This document shows, piece by piece, positions 26,812 to 34,493 of a DNA stretch of 64,000 nucleotides. The notes under the pieces were generated by a model. It saw nothing but the letters and a program-made list of their open reading frames with translations, was not told where the DNA came from and searched no databases. Each line of letters begins with the position of its first letter. The first letter of the stretch is position 1. The stretch spans positions 310,001 to 374,000 of the forward strand of contig NZ_CALNVW010000010.1 in the NCBI RefSeq assembly GCF_940670765.1. The letters run 5' to 3'. The stretch is from Streptomyces sp. A 4/2. GTDB lineage: Bacteria; Actinomycetota; Actinomycetes; Streptomycetales; Streptomycetaceae. The position numbers were made by a program, and so were the translations under genes.

Positions 26812-27273
26812 TCAACGAGCCCGGATCGCGTCGGGCTGTCCCGGCAGGATCTCGCCCGAAACCGGGTCCAGTTCGAACCACACCGTCTTCCCGATGCCGT
26901 AAGGGCGCGGCTCCGAGCCCCACGCGGCGGCGAGCGCCGACACCAGCTCGAGACCGCGTCCCGTCTCGTCGTCCTCGGCGGGGTGCCGGAGCTCCGGCAG
27001 CGCGTTGCACGCGTCCGTCACTTCGATACGCAGCGTGTCGTCCTCCCGCAGGATGCAGCGCGCCCACACCTCCCGGCCCGGGGGTACGTACGCGTGCCGC
27101 ACCGCGTTCGTCATCAGCTCGCTGAGCAGAAGGACGGACGTGTCGGCCACCTCGTCCGGCACCTTCCAGGCCCGCATCTGCTCGCTGAGCAGCACACGGG
27201 CCCGGCCCACGCTGCGGGGGCGGCGGGGGAGCCGCCATTCGATGTCCTTGGGCATTCCGCTGTTCATGCTCAT
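26812..27273 (-). CDS. Anti-sigma-like ATP-binding protein (HATPase_c_2)
   Basis: A 153-residue serine-kinase-like ATPase of the RsbW/SpoIIAB fold. The N box is ELMTNAVRHAY, and the G-box area reads HPAEDDETGRGLELVSALAAAWG, followed by YGIGKTVWFEL. In actinomycetes such proteins are often encoded beside an XRE/DUF5753 regulator and a DUF397 protein, as here, with the regulator divergent. I chose ATG 27273, which opens MSMNSGMPKDIEWRL; an upstream in-frame start is possible. It may bind a sigma factor or the DUF397-type partner; the target is not known. Confidence 0.85.
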   Translation of the reverse strand: MSMNSGMPKDIEWRLPRRPRSVGRARVLLSEQMRAWKVPDEVADTSVLLLSELMTNAVRHAYVPPGREVWARCILREDDTLRIEVTDACNALPELRHPAEDDETGRGLELVSALAAAWGSEPRPYGIGKTVWFELDPVSGEILPGQPDAIRAR

Positions 27274-27312
27274 AGCGTGCCGAGAAGGGAATAGCGTGGG
27301 GAGTGACGGCAT

Positions 27313-27335
27313 GTGTACGCAGGGTAGTTGTACAC
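27313..27335 (+). promoter_or_regulatory. Inverted repeat upstream of the XRE regulator
   Basis: GTGTAC and GTACAC arms are separated by 11 bases that include a TAGTTG box. It lies between the divergent ATPase and XRE genes, so it could be the shared operator. Confidence 0.4.
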
Positions 27336-27359
27336 GTGGTGCCCCTGGGAGGCGTGCGA

Positions 27360-28154
27360 GTGTCGGAGGCGTGGCGGTACTGCGGTAATCAGATCAAGTT
27401 GTGGCGTACGCGCGCGGGGGTGACGCGGGATCAGCTCGGTGCGGAGGCCGGGTACAGCTATGACTACGTACGGTCGATGGAGGTCGGCAGGCGTAAGCCG
27501 ACGCTGAGGCTGCTGGAGGCGGCGGACCATCTGTGTGAAGCGGGCGGGCTTCTGTGTGCGGCGCAGCAGTTCCTGCGGCCGGAGAAGTTCGCGGAGTATT
27601 CGCAGGCCTACGCGGAAGCCGAAGAGCGCGCGACTGTCGTCTATTGGTACGAGGTTGCACTCATTCCCGGCCTGTTGCAGACGGAGGCGTACGTTCGTGA
27701 GCTGATCGGGAACAGTTGCCCTCCACTCGACGAGGAGACGGTCGACGAACGGGTGGCCGCACGACTGGAGCGGCAGCAGATGCTGGCGGGCAAGCCGACG
27801 GTGCTGTTCAACTTCGTTATCTACGAAGCTGCGCTGCGCGCCAAGGTGGGCGGTCGGGAGCTGATGAAGCAGCAACTGCATCACCTGTTGGAGCTCGGGA
27901 AGTTGCGCAACGTATCGGTTCAGGTGCTTCCTGCCGAACTGGCCGCGTACCCGGGGCTGGGTGGCCCGTTGGTCCTGCTGGAGACCAAGGAGCACGAGCG
28001 GTTCGCCTACGTCGAGGGGCAGGAGACCGGGGTCCTCTACTCGGCGCCAGACAAGGTCAGTGCCCTCACGCAGCGCCATGGAATGATCCGCATGCAGGCT
28101 CTTAGCGTTGAGGACTCTGTCCGGTACATAAAGAAGTTGGCGGAGGAGCTGTGA
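27360..28154 (+). CDS. XRE-family regulator, DUF5753 (Scr1-like)
   Basis: A 264-residue DNA-binding regulator. The N-terminal XRE helix-turn-helix is IKLWRTRAGVTRDQLGAEAGYSYDYVRSMEVGRRKPT. The rest is the DUF5753 domain, with YWYEVALIPGLLQTEAYVRELI, ERQQMLAGKPTVLFNFVIYEAALRAKVGG and NVSVQVLPAELAAYPGLGGPLVLLE. GTG 27360 is 7 bases after GGGAGG, whereas GTG 27354 is too close. The DUF397 gene overlaps its stop by four bases. Such pairs regulate development and secondary metabolism in Streptomyces and often act as repressor and modulator. Confidence 0.9.
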   Translation: MSEAWRYCGNQIKLWRTRAGVTRDQLGAEAGYSYDYVRSMEVGRRKPTLRLLEAADHLCEAGGLLCAAQQFLRPEKFAEYSQAYAEAEERATVVYWYEVALIPGLLQTEAYVRELIGNSCPPLDEETVDERVAARLERQQMLAGKPTVLFNFVIYEAALRAKVGGRELMKQQLHHLLELGKLRNVSVQVLPAELAAYPGLGGPLVLLETKEHERFAYVEGQETGVLYSAPDKVSALTQRHGMIRMQALSVEDSVRYIKKLAEEL

Positions 28155-28393
28155 GCAACGTGATGGCCTGGTTCAAGTCGAGCTATAGCAATGACCAGGG
28201 TGGCGCGTGCGTGGAAGTCGCCCTTTCCTGGCGCAAGTCCAGCTACAGCGACACCGAAGGCAGCGCGTGCGTAGAGGTCGCCACCTGCCCCGCGATCGTC
28301 CACGTCCGGGACTCGAAGCTGGTCGACAGTCCCCAACTCGCCCTCCCCGCCCCCTCATGGGCCGCCTTCCTCGCGTACGCCGCCCGGAACTGA
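28151..28393 (+). CDS. DUF397 protein with duplicated N-terminal motif
   Basis: A small partner of the XRE regulator, coupled by a GTGA overlap. DUF397 proteins usually have one W-K-SSYS-CVEVA motif followed by VRDSK and a W-AF end. This one has two copies in a row, WFKSSYSNDQGGACVEVA and WRKSSYSDTEGSACVEVA, then VHVRDSKL and SWAAFLAYA. The first 17-19 residues therefore look like an internal duplication. Its length of 80 residues is longer than the usual 60-65. It probably binds the DUF5753 domain. Confidence 0.88.
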   Translation: MSNVMAWFKSSYSNDQGGACVEVALSWRKSSYSDTEGSACVEVATCPAIVHVRDSKLVDSPQLALPAPSWAAFLAYAARN

Positions 28394-28408
28394 GCGTCGG
28401 GATTCGGG

Positions 28409-28430
28409 GCTCGGGACCCGAGCTTCTTCT
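28409..28430 (+). terminator. Stem-loop with T-rich tail after the DUF397 gene
   Basis: GCTCGGG, one A, CCCGAGC, followed by TTCTTCT. It lies 16 bases after the stop and is one of the few hairpins here with a pyrimidine tail. Confidence 0.55.
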
Positions 28431-28512
28431 GTAAGGAATGGGTGGTCGGGTTCAACCCACCCACCCTCCCAACACCCCGCACACCCGCGCCTCTTGACTT
28501 TCGGTGATCGGC

Positions 28513-28542
28513 TTGCCACGGGCAGTCGTCACCCTCTAGCGT
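28513..28542 (+). promoter_or_regulatory. Promoter of the winged-helix gene
   Basis: TTGCCA (28513-28518) and TAGCGT (28537-28542) are 18 bases apart. The leader of about 75 bases contains the hairpin at 28558-28589. Confidence 0.5.
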
Positions 28543-28557
28543 TTGCGGCAACAAACA

Positions 28558-28589
28558 GCCCCGGCAGGTGTTAGCGCACCGACCGGGGC
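28558..28589 (+). promoter_or_regulatory. Hairpin in the 5' leader
   Basis: GCCCCGG pairs with CCGGGGC, and GGTG pairs with CACC further in, leaving a TTAGCG loop. It starts near the predicted transcript 5' end, so it may stabilise the mRNA or attenuate it. Confidence 0.4.
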
Positions 28590-28625
28590 CTGACCAACAA
28601 GATCGAGAACCAAGAAAGCGATCTC

Positions 28626-29525
28626 ATGGCTGTTGCCAATTTTAATGCTGCCCCGTCCGCGTCCGCACACCCCCAGGCCAAGCCGGGGTACGGCAAGCGT
28701 TCCGCACCGGACCAAGCCCCGCGCCGTAAGGGCGATTTCGCGCATCTGCCGCCCCGTGAGGCGTACCTCGCCGCGTACATCGACCGGTTGCCCGAAGGCG
28801 CCGCGATGGACGTGAAGACCCTGGCCAAGGCCCAGCCGCAGTACGGGCAGCAGGCCGTCGCCGCCGCTCTCAACGCGCTTTCCGCAGCCGGTCATCTGCG
28901 CCGTATCCGCAGGTCCGTGGGGGAGGGCCGGACCCAGTGGGTGCAGCGGACGGCCTTCTCGCGGACCGCGCGGGAGGACTCCTGGTGGGCGCGGTTCCTG
29001 GACGGTGATGTGCCGCAGCCGGACGTGGTGCCCGCGCGGTCCGGGGCGTACGAGGCGCTGGCGTCCCTGGGGCGGGCCGACGTACGGCTGGTGCTCTCGG
29101 CGGGCGAGTGTGGCGCGCTGGAGGAGCAGGCCGGGGTGTGGCTGGCGCGGGACGGTGATCGCGGCCGGTTCGTAAGGGCGTTGACGGCGGGGCTGCCGTC
29201 GGAGGTCCATGCGGCCGGGGCGTTCGTACGGCAGCGGCTCACCGACAAGATGCCGCCGGAGCGGATGCCGACCGCCCCTGGTGCGAGGTCCGGGTGGGTC
29301 ATGGAGTGCACGAACTGTGGCCGCCCGGGAGCCCCCGACGCGCTGCCCGGCGGCATCTGCGCCGAGTGCCGCAGCCTGCCCCCGGAGGAGGTGCACCGCC
29401 GGGTGGCGACCCTGCGCGAGGCGGGCGGGCTGCGGTCCGCGCGTACTGCGGGAGGCGAGAGCCGTGCGGGAGTGCGTTCGGCTCAGGTGTCGGCGCTGCG
29501 GCGCCGGTCGGGAGTGAACAGGTAG
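28626..29525 (+). CDS. Winged-helix (MarR-like) regulator with C-terminal zinc ribbon
   Basis: A 299-residue protein of a type common in Streptomyces. After a disordered start comes PGYGKRSAPDQAPRRKGDFAHLPPREAYLAAYIDRLP, then a winged helix (MDVKTLAKAQPQYGQQAVAAALNALSAAGHLRRIRR). The middle is helical. Near the C-terminus two CxxC pairs, CTNC and CAEC, form a zinc ribbon, and a basic tail follows. The ATG has AAGAAAG upstream. Its 3' end overlaps the convergent TetR gene by 43 bases. A DNA-binding role is likely; the target is unknown. Confidence 0.75.
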   Translation: MAVANFNAAPSASAHPQAKPGYGKRSAPDQAPRRKGDFAHLPPREAYLAAYIDRLPEGAAMDVKTLAKAQPQYGQQAVAAALNALSAAGHLRRIRRSVGEGRTQWVQRTAFSRTAREDSWWARFLDGDVPQPDVVPARSGAYEALASLGRADVRLVLSAGECGALEEQAGVWLARDGDRGRFVRALTAGLPSEVHAAGAFVRQRLTDKMPPERMPTAPGARSGWVMECTNCGRPGAPDALPGGICAECRSLPPEEVHRRVATLREAGGLRSARTAGGESRAGVRSAQVSALRRRSGVNR

Positions 29526-30139
29526 GCGATTGCCATGTTGCTGAGCTCGTCCGCGTACCGGCGCATGGCCGCTTCTTCGGCGGGGTCGGGGCGTACGGAG
29601 TTGTGGAAGCAGGCGCCCAGGACGGCGCGGGCCACGGTGTCCAGTGCCTGCTGCGGCTGGGAGCGGCAGATCTGGTCGGTGTAGGGGGCTGCTGCTTCGA
29701 GCAGGAGGCGGTGGAGTTCGGTGATGGTGCGGGCGCCGCGATCCAGTGACCTGGTCGCCCGCGTGCGCAGCAACTCGGGGAAGAGGCTGCTGCTGTCGGC
29801 GAAGGACTGCAGCAAGGCGTGTGCGTAAGCGTCCATGACGCCGGGGAGTGAGGGCTCGGCCGTACGCAGTTGCTCGGCCACGTACTCCTCCCGGCGCTCC
29901 AGCATCCGGTCGGACAGGGCGCTGATCAGCTGCTCTTTGTCTTCGAAGCGGCGGTAGATCGTGCCGACGGAGACCCCGGCGCGTTCCGCGACGCCGGCGA
30001 TCGTCATCTCCTCCAGGCCGTCGGTGGAGGCGATCTCCTCGGCTGCCCGCAGTACGCGGGCCAGGGTCGCGGCACTGCGGGCCTGCCGGGGCTCCCGGTA
30101 GGCCGCTGGACGCTCCGGCTCCTCGGTCATGTCCCGCAT
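29483..30139 (-). CDS. TetR-family transcriptional repressor
   Basis: A 218-residue regulator. The N-terminal helix-turn-helix is LARVLRAAEEIASTDGLEEMTIAGVAERAGVSVGTIYRRFEDKEQLISAL. The C-terminal ligand and dimer domain is helical. I chose ATG 30139 (MRDMTEEPERP), though ATG 30130 is also possible. It is divergent from a gene of unknown function, and a pair of interleaved inverted repeats lies in between, the usual layout of a TetR regulator with its single main target. Confidence 0.88.
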   Translation of the reverse strand: MRDMTEEPERPAAYREPRQARSAATLARVLRAAEEIASTDGLEEMTIAGVAERAGVSVGTIYRRFEDKEQLISALSDRMLERREEYVAEQLRTAEPSLPGVMDAYAHALLQSFADSSSLFPELLRTRATRSLDRGARTITELHRLLLEAAAPYTDQICRSQPQQALDTVARAVLGACFHNSVRPDPAEEAAMRRYADELSNMAIAYLFTPDRRRSADT

Positions 30140-30213
30140 GGTAGCGGCGGCGCTCTCACCAGGTCCTTTTGACAATTGATGTACTCCTCGGCCTCCTCGG
30201 CGTACGCTCGCGA

Positions 30214-30236
30214 TGCGAACGTGAATTCGCATTCAC
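30214..30236. promoter_or_regulatory. TetR operator with interleaved inverted repeats
   Basis: TGCGAA-N6-TTCGCA (30214-30231) interleaves with GTGAA-N6-TTCAC (30221-30236). It begins 5 bases after a TACGCT box and ends 5 bases before AGGAGG of the target gene, so binding should block initiation. Confidence 0.65.
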
Positions 30237-30254
30237 ATTTTAGGAGGTTCGACG

Positions 30255-30950
30255 ATGACCGACAACCAGACTCTCCCGCCCGTCACCGTGACGCTTGAGG
30301 CCGGCCCCACCGGCGCCGGGAGCATCGACGACTTCGAGCTCTTCTACGCCCGCCGCGCCCTGGAGCGCTTCCGGACGCTGCTGGGCCGCCAGGGGCTCCT
30401 CGACCTTCTGGCCGCGGACATCGAGGAGGGCAACGCCTTCCTGCGCGAGAGCGCTCGCACCTCCGACGGCAGCTTCAAGGCAGGCACCACCGTGCTCACG
30501 ACGAAGGGCCTCACCTCGGGTGCCTTCCTTGCCTGGATGGACAAGGCGTTCGCGGGTGACGAGAGCGCACTCCTCGCGGCGCACCCCGAGCACTACGTGA
30601 TGGGCACCGACTCCATCGGAGCGCGCGTGGTGGAGAACATCGGCCCCCACGTCGCCGACTTCTACATGGGCGGCTGGGGAACGGAAGCTCTGGCCTGGGC
30701 CGCGGACGCGGACGAACTCCTTCCGGAGTCCGAGTTTCCGCGCAAGATGTCCTCGAACCTCTTCCTGGCCGACGGCACCGTCGTCGGGCGGGCGCTGATC
30801 CAGTTCGGTGACACCGCCGACGGCTTCACCGCGAACCTGACGGTCTACTTCCCCGTCACGTGCCCGGACGAGGTCCTGGACCACCACCTGCGGCACTACG
30901 CCGTCGAGTTCAGGAACTGGATCACTGCCGCCGCTGCCGCCCGCGCCTGA
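30255..30950 (+). CDS. Hypothetical protein under TetR control
   Basis: A 231-residue soluble protein that I do not recognise. It has no signal peptide, membrane helix or metal motif. Features are a helical N-terminal part (DDFELFYARRALERFRTLLGRQGLLDLLAADIEEG), a middle with HPEHYVMGTDSIGARVVENIGPHVADFYMGGWG and a beta-rich end (GTVVGRALIQFGDTADGFTANLTVYFPVTCPDEV). AGGAGG lies 7 bases before the ATG, one of the strongest ribosome sites in the window. With the operator upstream, high inducible expression is likely, for example in response to a small toxic compound. A terminator follows at once. Confidence 0.7.
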   Translation: MTDNQTLPPVTVTLEAGPTGAGSIDDFELFYARRALERFRTLLGRQGLLDLLAADIEEGNAFLRESARTSDGSFKAGTTVLTTKGLTSGAFLAWMDKAFAGDESALLAAHPEHYVMGTDSIGARVVENIGPHVADFYMGGWGTEALAWAADADELLPESEFPRKMSSNLFLADGTVVGRALIQFGDTADGFTANLTVYFPVTCPDEVLDHHLRHYAVEFRNWITAAAAARA

Positions 30951-30955
30951 GATCC

Positions 30956-30990
30956 CGTGTCGACGCCAGGGCCGCCCCGGCGTCGACACG
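30956..30990 (+). terminator. Stem-loop terminator
   Basis: A perfect 12-base stem (CGTGTCGACGCC / GGCGTCGACACG) with an 11-base loop, 5 bases after the stop. Confidence 0.8.
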
Positions 30991-31075
30991 CCGCGCGGAC
31001 CGCCCGTCCGAGCGCGCCGCATCCGGCTCGCAGGACCATACGGCCGGCCTCAATTCCATGACCACCGGCTCGGCG

Positions 31076-31492
31076 TCAACTGCTGGACCGCTGTGCCCCG
31101 AGGCCGTCCTCCGCCGGGGCTTTCGGGGTCCGTTCGCGCAGGAGTTGGAGGAATGCGCGGGCGGCGGGTGAGGCGCCGGACGCGGTCCAGACCGCGCGCA
31201 CCGTTCGCGGAGGCACACCCGTCGTCGCCACCGCGCTCACCCCGGGCATGGTCGCTGCGGTGGCGGCGGGCACCAGGCCGATGCCGAGGTCGCGCGCCAC
31301 GAGCTGTTCCAGCAGCGCCATGGTGTCGGCCTCGAAGGCGACGGTGCGGGTGACGCCCGCCGCCGTGAAGGCCGCGTCGTTGTGCCGGCGGATGCCGGAG
31401 CCGGGCGGCATGTCGACCATGTCCTCCTCGGCCAGCCTGCCCGGCGTCACCTGCGCCGTTCCGGCCAGCGGATGTCCGGTCGGGACGATGGG
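31076..31492 (-). pseudogene. LysR-type regulator, C-terminal remnant
   Basis: Only the second half of a LysR effector-binding domain remains: GHPLAGTAQVTPGRLAEEDM, then GIRRHNDAAFTAAGVTRTVAFEADTMALLEQLVARDLGIGLVPAA and ARAFLQLLRERT at the end. The whole helix-turn-helix and first subdomain, about 160-170 residues, are missing. At 31491 the homology stops and opposite-strand sequence resembling a transporter end begins. The fragment can be read from an upstream ATG (31540) but cannot bind DNA. Confidence 0.75.
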
Positions 31493-31616
31493 GGCTGTGG
31501 CGGGCGCCTGCCTGCTGGCCTTCGCCGTGCTCGTGCTCATCGCGCTGGCGGTACGCCTGCCCCCGTGCCCCCGTGCCCCCGTGCCCCCGTGCCCCCGTGC
31601 CCCCGTGACGCCCTGA
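31491..31616 (+). pseudogene. Transporter C-terminal remnant (MFS-like)
   Basis: The plus strand from 31491 encodes GAVAGACLLAFAVLVLIAL, a good final membrane helix, then a tail of PPCPRAPV repeats and a stop. It abuts the LysR remnant head-on. This fits a divergent LysR-exporter pair that lost both 5' parts and the shared promoter in one deletion. The identification rests on one helix. Confidence 0.35.
31559..31606 (+). repeat. 8-base tandem array
   Basis: Six exact copies of GCCCCCGT at the end of the transporter remnant, just before its TGA stop. Confidence 0.9.
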
Positions 31617-31746
31617 CCCCGGCCGTACGCGGTCAGGCAGCCGCGGCAGGGTGGGCGCGGTGTGGGCCGTACGGGTGCTGTCGTACCTCTTCCGGCCGCG
31701 CGAACCGTGCGGCTGTCCTGGTTGTGGTGTAGGACGCATCGCCTGG

Positions 31747-31752
31747 TACATT
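31747..31752 (+). promoter_or_regulatory. -10 box of the PadR gene
   Basis: TACATT ends 7 bases before ATG 31760, so transcription should start at the start codon. No ribosome site is visible. Confidence 0.4.
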
Positions 31753-31759
31753 GCTATGC

Positions 31760-32152
31760 ATGGAACGCGGTAAGGCAAGTCCCAAGGCGCCGGAGAAGGT
31801 CGAGAGCCAACTCCGCAAAGGGGTTCTGGAGTACTGCGTCCTGGCTCTGATGCGTGACGGGCCCAAGTACGGGGTCGAACTGCTGAGCGCGTTGCAGGAC
31901 ACCGGGACCCTGGCGACCAGCCAGGGCACGGTCTACCCACTGCTGTCACGGCTGAGACGGGACGAACTCGTCGTCACCACCTGGCAGGAGTCCGCATCCG
32001 GACCGCCGCGGCGTTACTACGAACTGACCGAGGCCGGGCACGCGGCGCTCGACGAGTTCGCCGGGATCTGGCCAGGATTCCGTGACGCCGTCGACCATCT
32101 CCTCACGCCGACCGCCGGGCATCGGCGCGACTCTGGAAAGGCACAACCATGA
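31760..32152 (+). CDS. PadR-family transcriptional regulator
   Basis: A 130-residue winged-helix regulator. The PadR core is visible in KGVLEYCVLALMRDGPKYGVELLSAL, then GTVYPLLSRLRRDELVVTTWQESASGPPRRYYELTEAGHAAL, which is the recognition helix and wing. It overlaps the next gene by ATGA. PadR regulators paired with HAAS membrane proteins usually control the pair itself and sometimes a transporter. The ATG at 31760 fits a leaderless transcript. Confidence 0.9.
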   Translation: MERGKASPKAPEKVESQLRKGVLEYCVLALMRDGPKYGVELLSALQDTGTLATSQGTVYPLLSRLRRDELVVTTWQESASGPPRRYYELTEAGHAALDEFAGIWPGFRDAVDHLLTPTAGHRRDSGKAQP

Positions 32153-32739
32153 AGACCGACGACACTCTCGTCCGGGACTACCTCGCGGCCGTCGAGCGCG
32201 AGAGCGGGGCGCTGCCCCCGGCAGCCCGCCAGGAGCTCGTCGCCGACCTGGGTGAGCACATAGAGGTCGCGCTCGCCGAACGGCCCGGCAGCATCCGCGA
32301 GATCCTCCAGGAGGTGGGCGACCCGCGCACGATCGCCGCCACGGCGCTCCAGGAGCTCGGCCACACCCCTGACGCGCGCGCCCGCAAGCCCCGCCGTCGC
32401 CGCTCCCCGGCGTGGCTGCCGATCACGCTCCTGCTGGTCAGCGATGTCCTGCCCTACGCGGCGCCCAGTGCCAATGTCCTGTCCTTGATCAGCGTCGCCT
32501 TCATGATCGCTGCCCTCGTGATGGTGTGCCGCGCCGGCCACTGGACGGCGGCCCAGAAGTGGATCGGCCTCACGCTGACCGTCATCCTCCCCGTGGTCCT
32601 TCACGTCGTCTGGTACGCCGTCTTCATCGCCCCTGACGACAGCCATCCGAGCGGGGCGTTCCGCTGGACGGTCGTCGCCTTCGTGTTCGTCCTGACACTC
32701 GTCGGCTGCGGGTGGCTGTGGCGCACCAAGCGCTCCTGA
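32149..32739 (+). CDS. HAAS-domain membrane protein, PadR partner
   Basis: A 196-residue protein coupled to the PadR gene by ATGA. The N-terminal 75 residues form the helical HAAS domain (VRDYLAAVERESGALPPAARQELVADLGEHIEVAL ... EILQEVGDPRTIAATALQEL). Four membrane helices follow (about 88-190). HAAS proteins are thought to tie a membrane process to the activity of the adjacent PadR regulator. The direct target here is unknown. Confidence 0.85.
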   Translation: MKTDDTLVRDYLAAVERESGALPPAARQELVADLGEHIEVALAERPGSIREILQEVGDPRTIAATALQELGHTPDARARKPRRRRSPAWLPITLLLVSDVLPYAAPSANVLSLISVAFMIAALVMVCRAGHWTAAQKWIGLTLTVILPVVLHVVWYAVFIAPDDSHPSGAFRWTVVAFVFVLTLVGCGWLWRTKRS

Positions 32740-32824
32740 GTGCACACCTCGGTGCCCACCTCGCAGGCCCGGCGCGGAGTGCGCATCGCCTGCTGAGCTG
32801 CTGAGCCGGTGAGCCGCTGAGCCG

Positions 32825-33160
32825 TTATGCCGACCCGGGCCCGGATTCGCGGCCCGAGGCCGGGGGCCTGCCCCGCCGGGGGATGGCGCCCGCGTCGCGC
32901 GGGAGGCGTCCCGCGTCGGCGAGCGCCCCGCGGAGCAGGAACTCGATCTGGGCGTTGGCGCTGCGCAGTTCGTCCGCGGCCCAGCGGGCCAGCGCGTCGT
33001 GCACGGACGGGTCCAGTCGCAGCAGGATCTGCTTGCGCGTCCGGGCCGCGCGTTTCGGCGGCGGAGCGCCGGAGGGGCCCGGGGTGCCGGGGGCTTCCTC
33101 GTTCACTGGCCCCTCCTCGTTCGCTGCGCCTTCCGCGTTCACTGGCCCTTCTGCGCTCAC
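32825..33160 (-). CDS. Ribbon-helix-helix protein coupled to the SPFH gene
   Basis: A 111-residue protein whose GTG start overlaps the SPFH stop (GTGA). After a repeat-rich acidic N-terminus ([19 protein letters not shown]) and a Pro-rich stretch comes a ribbon-helix-helix fold: [38 protein letters not shown]. This is the pattern of Arc/MetJ- or HicB-like DNA-binding proteins. The C-terminus is Arg/Gly-rich. The 5' coding part holds about three 18-base repeats (about 33090-33150). It may autoregulate the SPFH operon; no toxin gene is adjacent. Confidence 0.78.
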   Translation of the reverse strand: MSAEGPVNAEGAANEEGPVNEEAPGTPGPSGAPPPKRAARTRKQILLRLDPSVHDALARWAADELRSANAQIEFLLRGALADAGRLPRDAGAIPRRGRPPASGRESGPGSA

Positions 33161-34170
33161 TGGTAGAGCGAGCCGGTGTTCAGGACCGGCTGGACAGCGC
33201 GGTCGCCGCACAGCACCACCATCAAGTTGCTCACCATGGTGGCCTTCCGCTCCTCGTCCAGCTCGACGATGCCCTGCTCGCTGATCCTGACGAGCGCCTG
33301 CTCGACCATACCGACCGCGCCCTCCACGATCTGCTGACGGGCCGCCACCACGGCCCCGGCCTGCTGCCGCTGGAGCATCGCCGAGGCGATCTCCGGCGCG
33401 TACGCGAGGTGGCTGAACCGCGACTCGATGATCCGCACGCCCGCCGCCCGTACGCGCGCGGTCAGTTCCAGGGACAGCTTCTCGGTGATCTCGTCGGCGT
33501 TGCCACGGAGGGACAGCGCGTCCTCGTCGTGCGAGTCGTACGGGTACTCGATGGCGATGTGCCGGACGGCGGACTCGGTCTGGGTGGCGACGAACTTGCG
33601 GTAGTCGTCCACCTCGAACAGTGCCTGTGCGGTGTCCTCGACCTTCCACACCACGACCGCCGCCAGCTCGATCGGGTTGCCGTAGGCGTCGTTGACCTTC
33701 ATCACGGGGGTCTCGTTGTTCCGGACCCGGGTGGAGATCTTCCGCGAGCTGGTCAGCGGGTTCACCCAGCGCAGGCCGTCCTGGCGGATCGTGCCGACGT
33801 ACCGCCCGAAGAGCTGGATGACACGGGCCTCGCCGGGCGCGACCATCTTCACGCCGGTCATGCAGAACAGCGAGCCGAGCAGGACGACGAGGCCGATGAC
33901 GATCAGCGCGGCGCCGAGCCCGCCGCCACTGACGCCGCCGCCGATGAGCAGCCCGATCCCGACGACGACGCCGAGCACGGTCAGCAACAGGGCGGCCCCG
34001 CCCGCCATGCCGTGGGCCTGGGTCTCCTGGACGTGCGGTGCGGGCATGGCCGGGGTGTCGGCCTCCAGTCCGGCCGATGTGGTGGCGTGGGGTCCCGCCG
34101 GGGCCTTCGGGGGTATGCCGGGAGTCTCGGGCGCGCTGGGTGTACCGGGCGTGCCGGGTGTACTGGTCAT
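33157..34170 (-). CDS. SPFH-domain (band 7/flotillin-like) membrane protein
   Basis: A 337-residue protein with a Pro/Thr-rich N-terminus, two adjacent membrane helices (about residues 57-105) and an SPFH domain from about 107: [33 protein letters not shown], then [34 protein letters not shown] and [48 protein letters not shown] proteins form oligomers that organise membrane patches and proteases. The ATG has GGAG ahead. The AT-rich segment at 34258-34284 on this strand is probably its promoter. Confidence 0.88.
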   Translation of the reverse strand: MTSTPGTPGTPSAPETPGIPPKAPAGPHATTSAGLEADTPAMPAPHVQETQAHGMAGGAALLLTVLGVVVGIGLLIGGGVSGGGLGAALIVIGLVVLLGSLFCMTGVKMVAPGEARVIQLFGRYVGTIRQDGLRWVNPLTSSRKISTRVRNNETPVMKVNDAYGNPIELAAVVVWKVEDTAQALFEVDDYRKFVATQTESAVRHIAIEYPYDSHDEDALSLRGNADEITEKLSLELTARVRAAGVRIIESRFSHLAYAPEIASAMLQRQQAGAVVAARQQIVEGAVGMVEQALVRISEQGIVELDEERKATMVSNLMVVLCGDRAVQPVLNTGSLYQ

Positions 34171-34493
34171 GGGGTTCTCCGTCCTCGGGCTCCGGCCGTG
34201 ACCGGTGCCGCCTGATCCTGCTCCCGTGAAGCTGATGCCGTGGGATGCTCTCGTGCAGAAATCAAAGTGATATCTAATTTCTAGCAGGCGCCCCGGGGGC
34301 GGGCAAGTGGTACGGGCCCGCCCGGTGCGGTCGCGGAGCAGTCGCTCATATATGTCGTGAGCATGCGCGAACTTGAGCAGTGTCGGGCGGAGAGTGAACG
34401 CATACGGACCGTGTCGGTCCCTGACCGCGCGTTACGATGTAAAAAGGGCGCAAAACAGGTAACCCCAACGCGCAATAGGGCATCTTTCCCTGC
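34171..34493. other. Divergent promoter region of SPFH and esterase genes
   Basis: A low-GC stretch (34258-34284) with GATATC and TAATTTCTAG elements is unusual for this DNA and likely drives the SPFH operon. A second AT-rich patch (34435-34470) precedes the esterase gene. No gene and no known riboswitch is seen. Confidence 0.45.

Noticed and set aside
25519..32739. Genomic island or prophage in the regulator-rich region
   Set aside because: There is no integrase, tRNA, attachment repeat or clear change in base composition; the genes are typical Streptomyces accessory genes.
32825..33160. Toxin-antitoxin module
   Set aside because: The ribbon-helix-helix protein resembles an antitoxin, but its coupled partner is an SPFH membrane protein and no toxin-like gene is adjacent.
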